Below, in pieces: positions 58,018-64,000 of a stretch of 64,000 bases of DNA. Made by a program: the position numbers and the translations under genes. Position 1 is the first letter of the stretch; each line of letters begins with the position of its first letter. The notes beneath the pieces were generated by a model. That model ran no database searches, was not told the origin of the DNA, and worked only from the letters and a program-made list of their open reading frames with translations. The stretch covers positions 2,110,501-2,174,500 of the forward strand of contig JAKSXM010000231.1 of NCBI GenBank assembly GCA_022575985.1, in the 5' to 3' direction. This stretch comes from Anagrus nilaparvatae. Its lineage: Eukaryota > Arthropoda > Insecta > Hymenoptera > Mymaridae.

Positions 58018-58255
58018 TAGCTAGTGAATTTAATAAATTCTCTTCTAACAAATAAGAAAAAATCTAGAAGCAGATTACTTGACCAATCAGCTCCTTATAG
58101 CCAAGAAGGATCAAAGTTAACAAAAAGGATTGTATACGATTTAGGAGTAAATAAACTTCAGTTTGACATAACGATAAGGGCAATGAGTATTGTTTAAAAG
58201 GAATTTTACAAGTTGAAAGATTTAGATACTAGGCAGCTATTATTTAAGTTATTAG
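58018..58255 (+). repeat. Direct repeat, copy 1 (other at 60546-60770)
   Basis: CTAGTGAATTTAATAAA, TTGACCAATCAGCTCCTTAT and GCCAAGAAGGATCAAA are shared with 60550-60770, which follows the foldback element there, as this copy follows the half-copy here. Confidence 0.65.
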
Positions 58256-58269
58256 GATAACTATTATTT

Positions 58270-58640
58270 TTTCTTCCTAGCGGGTCGAAAGCACTTTTAT
58301 TGACCCGCAACGAGATCGAAAAAAATGCGTTTTCTCCCCACTGAGAAAAAAAAATTTTTTTTATAAATAAGAAAATAATAAAAAATAATTTTCTACAATA
58401 AATTTTAAATTGGAACGTGAAAATAGTATTTAATACTTTTTTCTAATTAAGAAAAAAATTTTCCTTTTTTTCTTATAATTTAATAAAAAAAAGAATAACC
58501 CAGATCACAGTTTACCATCCTAGGCTTCGCCTCGGATGTTAATTAACGTGCAATCTGGGGCATTCTTTTTTTTTGCTCCCTTGGTTAAAATTGTACTATT
58601 ATTTAAAAAAAATTTTTTTACCTACTATTTCAATGTATTC
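58270..58640. repeat. Hairpin-bearing repeat related to 3330-3545
   Basis: It contains CGGGTCGAAAGCAC and its partial mirror, then CCCAGATCACAG ... TAGGCTTCGCCTCGGATGTT ... TGCAATCTGGGG, which folds on itself and matches 3450-3530. Confidence 0.5.
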
Positions 58641-58811
58641 TCATTTTTTTGCAGATCATTTCTGAAGAAGACCTTTTGTGCTTGATGGATTATTTTTATT
58701 ATCTTTTTTTTTTATTTTTATTATCTTCTTTTTTTTTTTTAAATTTCTTTCAAAATAATGTATTGTAAATAAATAAATATGAATTAATCGATTTTCCGAA
58801 CAAATACTTAC

Positions 58812-59057
58812 AGTAAGAAAATTTTTCTTATAATAATTAATACTCTGTTAGACACTTTGGACACCTTCATGCCTCTATATATGTGTCTAATTGTAAGCAT
58901 TATTTTATTTTTTAAATAACTTTTTTTTTAAACTAACAAGTCATGAATTATTATTAAAAAATTTTTTTAAAAAAAATAATGCTTAGACATAGAGAGACAT
59001 GAAGGTGTCCAAAGTGTCTAAAAGAGTATTAATTATTATAAGAAAAATTTTCTAACA
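58812..59057. repeat. Inverted repeat with about 105-bp arms
   Basis: AATTAATACTCTGTTAGACACTTTGGACACC ... is mirrored by GGTGTCCAAAGTGTCTAAAAGAGTATTAATT, continuing into TATAAGAAAAATTTTCT. The two arms meet at an A/T-only centre near 58945. Confidence 0.75.
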
Positions 59058-59185
59058 GATTTCCATGTTTTGTGACCCTCAGATGCTAAAAACCCGATTT
59101 AACGTCATTTCTGTGTATGTGTGTATGTATTATTTTTTTTCATTTTTGGACGAAATAGTTAACTCGATTTCCTGGATCTGATACC

Positions 59186-60545
59186 TGGGTAGATTTAAAT
59201 GAAGTGAGGGCGACTTGTATGGTCGGGTCTTCAAAACTGCCCCAAAGTGTTTTTTTCTGAAAGTACTACCAAAAATAAGTCACCAGTCCAATTTTTAGTT
59301 TCCCAGAGCAAAATCTCGATTTTTGGCAGCCATTTTTGTGTTTTGGACTTTTGTAGAAAAAGTAAGAAAAATGAGTCATAATTTTTTTTATTATTTATGT
59401 AAAAAACTTACATTAGCATGAAAAATTTTTTCCTTTTAGGTCCGGATAGAAAATTTCCGGGGTCAAAAATTTTTTTTGAGTAGCGCATGCGCGATGAATC
59501 GCTAAGATAGGTTATTTTTTTCAGAGATCGATTTCTCAAATGCCTAATAGTGATAAATCTTTTAACCAGGCTTAAAATTTTCCTTAAACCTTATATTTTT
59601 TGGCAAAAAGAAAATTCGATGGGACACTGCTTTTTGGGAGCTTTAGATAAAAAAATAGCAGCTTTCAAAAGATCATTTTTTACTAATTTCAAATTTCCCG
59701 CCAAGTCACGTGACCAATCAAAAATCTGACTAAAAATTTGGATTCCGCGGGAAATTTTACATAAGTATAAATCTTTTCATGTTTTCAAAACCTTTATGTT
59801 AAAACAGCGAAATGATAAAGAATTTTCTTATTAATTTAGAATAATTTAGTAGTATTTAAAAAATAATAAAATTGCTTTCAATTAAAATAATCTTTCAATC
59901 TCGCTTTCAATTTAAAATTTCGCTGCTTTAACATAAATGCTTTTAAAAACATGAAAAGATATATCCTTATGTAAAATTTCCCGCGGAATCCAAATTTTTG
60001 ATCAGATTTTTGATTGGTCGCGTGACTTGGCGGGGAATTTGAAATTTGTAAAAAATGATCTTTTGAAAGCTGCTATTTTTTTATCTAGAGCTCCCAAAAA
60101 GCATTTTTGCCAAAAAATATAAGGTTTAAAGAAAATATTAAGCATGATTAGAAGATTTTTCACTAATAGGCATTTGAGAAATCGACTTCTGAATAAAAAC
60201 AACCTATCTTAGCGATTCATCGCGCATGCGCTACTCAAAAAAAAATTTTTGACCCCGGAATCAGATAGCCAGGGAAATTTCCTATCCGGACCTATAAGGA
60301 AAAAATTTTTCATGCTAATGTAAGTTTTTTACAGCAATAATAAAAAAAATTATGACTCATTTTTCTTAATTTTTTTACAAAAGTCCAAAATACAAAAATG
60401 GGTGCCAAAAATCGAGATTTTGCTCTGGGAGGCTAAAAATTGGGCTGTTGACTTATTTTTAGTAGTACTTTCAGAAAAAAACACTTTGGGGCAGTTTTGA
60501 AGACCCGACCATACAAGTCGCCCTCACTTCATTTAAATCTACCCA
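59186..60545. mobile_element. Palindromic foldback element, about 660-bp arms
   Basis: The ends TGGGTAGATTTAAATGAAGT and ACTTCATTTAAATCTACCCA are perfect mirrors. The arms stay highly similar through GGTCGGGTCTTCAAAACTGC, GCGCATGCGCGATGAATCGC and TTCCGCGGGAAATTTTAC, to a centre near 59850-59880. There is almost no loop. A one-armed relative lies at 56985-57625. No target duplication is evident and there is no transposase. Confidence 0.8.
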
Positions 60546-60877
60546 TATAGACTAGTTAGTGAATTTAATAAAATAAAAAAAAATCTATAAGCAGATGACT
60601 CGACCAATCAACTCCTTATGGCCAAGAAGGATCAAAAATTATCGAAAAGGATCGTATAAGTTTTAGGGATAAATCAGCTTCAGTTTGTCATATTGAGAAG
60701 GACAACAAGCCTTGTTTGACATGATTTTTAAAAGGTAAAAGTTTTGGATACTAATAAATCCAAATCATTCTAGCTCTCACTAGTTCAGGTACTGATCCAA
60801 TTTGCAGAACGGTACCGAAATCGATATAAGTTTCGACGATAATTAGAATCCTCCCACGATTTCTACTAGGCCACACG
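60546..60877 (+). repeat. Direct repeat, copy 2, plus short spacer
   Basis: ACTAGTTAGTGAATTTAATA and CAACTCCTTATGGCCAAGAA match 58018-58255. From about 60775 the sequence becomes GC-richer and runs into the LINE fragment. Confidence 0.6.
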
Positions 60878-61720
60878 TAAGTTATCTGGGGGTCCTACTT
60901 GACAACAAGCTGACCTTCAGTGCCCAGTTAAAGAAGTCGTGTGAAAAGGCTGCTAAGGTGATGTCGTCCCTGAATATAATGGTGAATATTGGCAGGCATA
61001 GATTAGGAAGGCAAAAGCTTCTATTGTCTACGGTGAACTCCACCCTGCTATATGGAGCAAAAATATAGGCGGAAACCGTCCAGGTGAAAAAGTACTGCAA
61101 GAGAATCTCTGCAGTATAAAGACAAGGAGCACTTCGGATCACTTATGCGTACCGAACGGTATGCGAGCCAGCGATCAAGATGATTGCGGGAGTCATTCCT
61201 ACCTGCTTGCGCTGGAGCGTAAAAACGTATATCACAGAGACGTGGAGTCACGCGAAACGGCTTCGGCCACGACATGCTCCCACACTATGGATGCGTGGCA
61301 GCAACCATAGTATAAGGAGGGGAGGTATGCTATTGCGCATAATGTCCAATCCGCCAATAGAATTGCTTTACCTACTTTCAGCCATATTGGCTTAAGAACC
61401 AATCAAAGTTACGGCGCGCTTTAAATTATGTATACAATACAAACATATACTACTACATACATTCCATACATATAAAATTCTAACTCATATACACAATCCA
61501 AGATGGCTGAAAGTAGGCTCGGCGCAGTAGGTGCCCTCTTGAATACTATACCTAACTTAATTTTTACCATGGCAGCAACGATGGAATGGCGACCCAAGTG
61601 AGAGGTGAACACACAGGCTCATAACCGACCTCAGGGCATGGATTGACCGGGAACATGGGGAGGTTGATTACTACCGTAATACTTCCGTAGCCAGCTCTTT
61701 AAATGGGGCAAGGGATAATT
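60878..61720 (+). pseudogene. R1-like LINE ORF2 fragment, interrupted by a MITE
   Basis: It encodes SYLGVLLDNKLTFSAQLKKS, then SLNIMVNIGRHRLGRQKLLL, NSTLLYGAKI, RQGALRITYAYRTVCEPAIK and MIAGVIP. After a frameshift near 61200 come LERKNVYHRDVESRETAS and TMDAWQQ; after the 265-bp insertion the frame resumes with RWNGDPSER, RLITDLRAWIDREHGEVDYY. These are the post-RT blocks of R1-clade LINEs. Stops at 61066, 61117 and 61599 show decay. It overlaps the region kept at 32698-33371. Confidence 0.85.
61306..61570. mobile_element. 265-bp MITE with 9-bp target duplication
   Basis: The duplication GGCAGCAAC flanks both sides (61297-61305 and 61571-61579). Excising one copy plus the element restores an in-frame TGGCAGCAACGATGG (WQQRW) in the LINE ORF. 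The ends CATAGTATAAGGAGG... and ...CTATACCTAACTTAATTTTTACCAT are only weakly inverted. An internal CCTACTTTCAGCCATATTGG / CCAAGATGGCTGAAAGTAGG inverted repeat is strong. A 9-bp duplication suggests a Mutator-like (MULE) family. Confidence 0.8.
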
Positions 61721-62390
61721 ATTTTGCAAACAAAATTTAACAAAACATTTTCATAAAATGGCTGATATTTATGCATGGTACTTTCTTGAGATAAAATATA
61801 TCTCACAAGTGAATTTACTTATAAACAAAATTATTTTGAATAAACTTAAAAAAAATTAAATATGGTTACTAGTTGAGCCGATGAATAGGACCTTTCGTGG
61901 ACATACGTCCTGCGTCGACAATGGCGAACTAACGAAGTCACTGACGGATTATAATTTAAGGTAATTTATATTTTTTTAAATTCTTGCAGTTTTCTGTATT
62001 CATTAACTTTTGCAGGAAATCTCCAATTTTCCTCTAGTACAGGTGGTTTCGGTGCATAGCTGTCTATCTAACTGAATCAAAAATTTTGAAATCAATACCG
62101 AATAATCTGAAATACAAAATGTTAAGCAGAATAAAATTTTTATAACTAAATACTTCAATAATTTATATTATTTATCGATCGTACTCAGTTATAGTTTTTT
62201 TATCAGCATTTCTCATTGATTTATTCTCAAACAAGTAATACAACTTTCTGTCAAATAGATTAAACTCTTAAATCCATTTTTTTATTTTCAAAAACTTTTT
62301 TACTAACTTTAAAGACTCTCTTGCATCAAGAAAAAATGTATATCCTTAGAAAAAATAATATAATTTTACATTAATAACGCTTCAAAGATT
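61721..62390. other. No gene seen
   Basis: AT-rich, with a short GC-richer patch at 61875-61960. No feature is supported. Confidence 0.4.
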
Positions 62391-62404
62391 ATTTTATTTT
62401 GTGA

Positions 62405-62520
62405 ACCAACCCTTTTGCAATTGACCCTACTCAACTGATTACAAGGAGATCCACCAATATATAAATCTATCGGGCATAATTGTTTAACCTGTTCCTTAGT
62501 AATTTTCACAATATCGTTGT
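62405..62520 (-). CDS. DNMT3-like cytosine-5 methyltransferase exon (motif IV)
   Basis: After an AG at 62522-62521 the minus-strand frame reads (N)DIVKITKEQVKQLCPIDLYI, then GGSPCNQLSRVN. IGGSPCN.LS.VN is the catalytic motif IV of DNMT3-type de novo DNA methyltransferases; the Cys of PCN is the nucleophile and PCN (not PCQ) separates DNMT3 from DNMT1. NDxxKIT upstream also fits DNMT3. The exon seems to end at a GT near 62407. Downstream DNMT3 blocks (GLYEGTGRLFFEFY) are not visible in the next few hundred bases, and neither is motif I (FDGI.TG) between 62522 and 63300, so this may be a fragment. Confidence 0.65.
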
Positions 62521-62576
62521 CTTTTATTTATTTTACTCCTGTCCTATTATGATTAACTTGGCTGATATTCTGTAAA

Positions 62577-62940
62577 TTCATATGATTGAAGTTTACAAGA
62601 GGATGATTGGAGTGGATGCGAGTGGATATAAATAATAGATACTGCGGTTAAATGTAAAAATATGTAATTTATTATATAGGTCTGTAATATTGTACGACTG
62701 AGTGCGTACTGTTGACTTACAGTAACGCTTGATATTATATCTCTTTTTTACATTTACATTATTAAGGCGTATTTAAATTGATTGATTACTTTAAGATGTA
62801 TTTAAACAACATTCTCTCATATCCAAAAAGTTGTTAAATTTAATTTAACAATAATTATACAAACAATTATACAATGTGAAAATTAAAATAAAAAATTCAT
62901 ATGATTGAGGTTCGCAAGTGGATGATTGGAGTTATTTACA
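62577..62940. repeat. Direct repeat pair, 318 bp apart
   Basis: ATTCATATGATTGAAGTTTA .. AGAGGATGATTGGAGT (62578) recurs as ATTCATATGATTGAGGTTCG .. AGTGGATGATTGGAGT (62896). It lies between the two groups of methyltransferase-like exons and may mark an inserted or duplicated segment. Confidence 0.55.
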
Positions 62941-63307
62941 CAACAGCTTATAATAAGAGATGCAGGCAAAATAACATTTTACATCAAGTTTTAAATTCTT
63001 GCAACGCGTCCTTTAAAAAATGAAACAAAAAATTTATTTAACATAATTTAATGTAAGAGTTTAAATTTATTCATTTAAATCCAATCTGAAAGTAACTTAA
63101 TCTTATTTTTGCTGAAAAAAATATTACTTAAAAGTTAACTATTTATACCATCTAAAACCGATAACATTCTTAATTTATTCTTTTGGTCATTGCTATTCAT
63201 AAGATTATTATCTATATTTTGTGAATGATTGCCTGTAAATTTAAATTACTATTTATTATTTTTATTATTACTACAAAAATAAAACTTGATTGAAAAAGAT
63301 AACTTAC

Positions 63308-64000
63308 CTGAATCAATAATACTATTTTTTTGCATTTTGTGTATTATTACTTATTTTTTCTAAAGAACATTTTACTTCTTCAGGATAAGGAAAAAAACGA
63401 ATATTACGCACTGGAAAAACGAATTGGATTAAAAATATTGATTATTTTTTATTTAATATTGCTTTATCCAAATTTTAAAAATAAAAGAAAATAATTAAAT
63501 TTACATTTGCTTTTATGCATGTGGAAAATGTTTCGCATCCACTGGACTTTAGGCTGTTCTGGAATATCTAATGAAATAATATTGCATACAAGCTAAAACA
63601 ATTAGACAGAAAAATGAATAGTTAATTAAAATACCTAAACTAATTATTATTTTATTTGGATCTTATTGATATATATGTTTGTACCTTTAAAATTTTTAAT
63701 AAACTTTTCGAGCAATTAGAAGATTTATTAATTTTCTTTCGTTTACTATAATCTAGTATAGTGTCTGAAAAATCCCAGAAATATTTTACAGAATTTACTT
63801 TATTTACCTGCAATTTTATAAATTTTTTAATATTTATTATTTTTAAAGTAGGAAATATATTTTCAAGATGAATTTACTTACTTCATTGTGTAAGAGTCCA
63901 TCAATCCAAATCAAGAAAACATTGTTTGGGGAACTTAGACTATAACCCACATCGGTTTCTCGAACAATTATTGCTTTGATAAATATAATATTATTTTAGT
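63308..64000 (-). pseudogene. Four in-frame exons upstream of the DNMT3-like exon, possible PWWP region
   Basis: Minus-strand exons at about 63988-63882, 63807-63685, 63592-63505 and 63410-63308 all have GT/AG borders, and the frame is continuous across the three introns. Exon 1-2 sequence (AIIVRETDVGYSLSSPNNVF, then LIWIDGLLHNE and VNKVNSVKYFWDFSDTILDY) resembles a PWWP domain, which precedes the catalytic domain in DNMT3. The last exon meets a TAG (63324-63322) just after an A7 run on the coding strand; one base less in that run would reopen the frame to the GTAAGT donor. This suggests either decay or a homopolymer error. Assignment to the same gene as 62405-62520 is inference. Confidence 0.45.

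Noticed and set aside
61180..61395. 71-codon plus-strand ORF
   Set aside because: It spans a frameshifted LINE segment and the inserted MITE; the LINE reading explains the coding-like part.

Overview
This is an AT-rich eukaryotic nuclear window, almost certainly from an insect. The evidence is a spliced gene with GT/AG introns, several non-LTR retrotransposon remnants, Helitron-like tandem arrays, many TA-duplicating MITEs, and a DNMT3-like methyltransferase exon. The mix of R1-like LINEs, Helitron arrays and CACTG-type MITEs fits a hymenopteran, perhaps a parasitoid wasp. That placement is an inference from repeat types, not something the sequence proves. I see no bacterial gene, CRISPR array or recognisable viral gene.

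Layout. Positions 1-25700 hold no host gene. This stretch is a graveyard of foldback (long inverted repeat) elements, a diverged AT-rich satellite of roughly 150-200 bp units present in both orientations, nested MITEs, one 5'-truncated LINE (11755-12968) and one tRNA-derived SINE (16110-16312). Positions 26169-32017 carry the best host gene: a seven-exon, minus-strand gene for a secreted protein with DM9 (DUF3421) repeats, built from two copies of a three-exon module. Its second intron contains a 1.9 kb TIR element and a smaller MITE. Positions 32698-36112 are an R1-like LINE 3' end, split in its 3' UTR by a 2.3 kb TIR element (33746-36030). Positions 38067-39614 are another foldback element. 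A decayed low-complexity gene and a Cys-pair ORF (41164-42527) precede a remarkable block of head-to-tail Helitron-like units (42540-46392).

Positions 46665-49262 look like the 5' UTR and ORF1 of an R1-like LINE, abutting a SWIM zinc-finger pseudogene (49263-49905). A minus-strand Helitron-like element follows (50149-51296). Next come a LINE endonuclease fragment (52830-53165), a broken DUF4806 fragment (53405-53785) and a fuller DUF4806 gene with a decayed 5' half (54200-55702). Positions 56985-60770 hold more foldback elements. At 60878-61720 there is a second R1-like ORF2 fragment, split by a MITE with a clean 9-bp duplication. The window ends (62405-64000) in minus-strand exons that include a DNMT3-like catalytic motif.

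Working together: only the DM9 gene looks intact. The DUF4806 and DNMT3-like loci look broken or fragmentary. The rest is mobile DNA, whose nesting order can be read directly because several insertions leave reconstructable empty sites.
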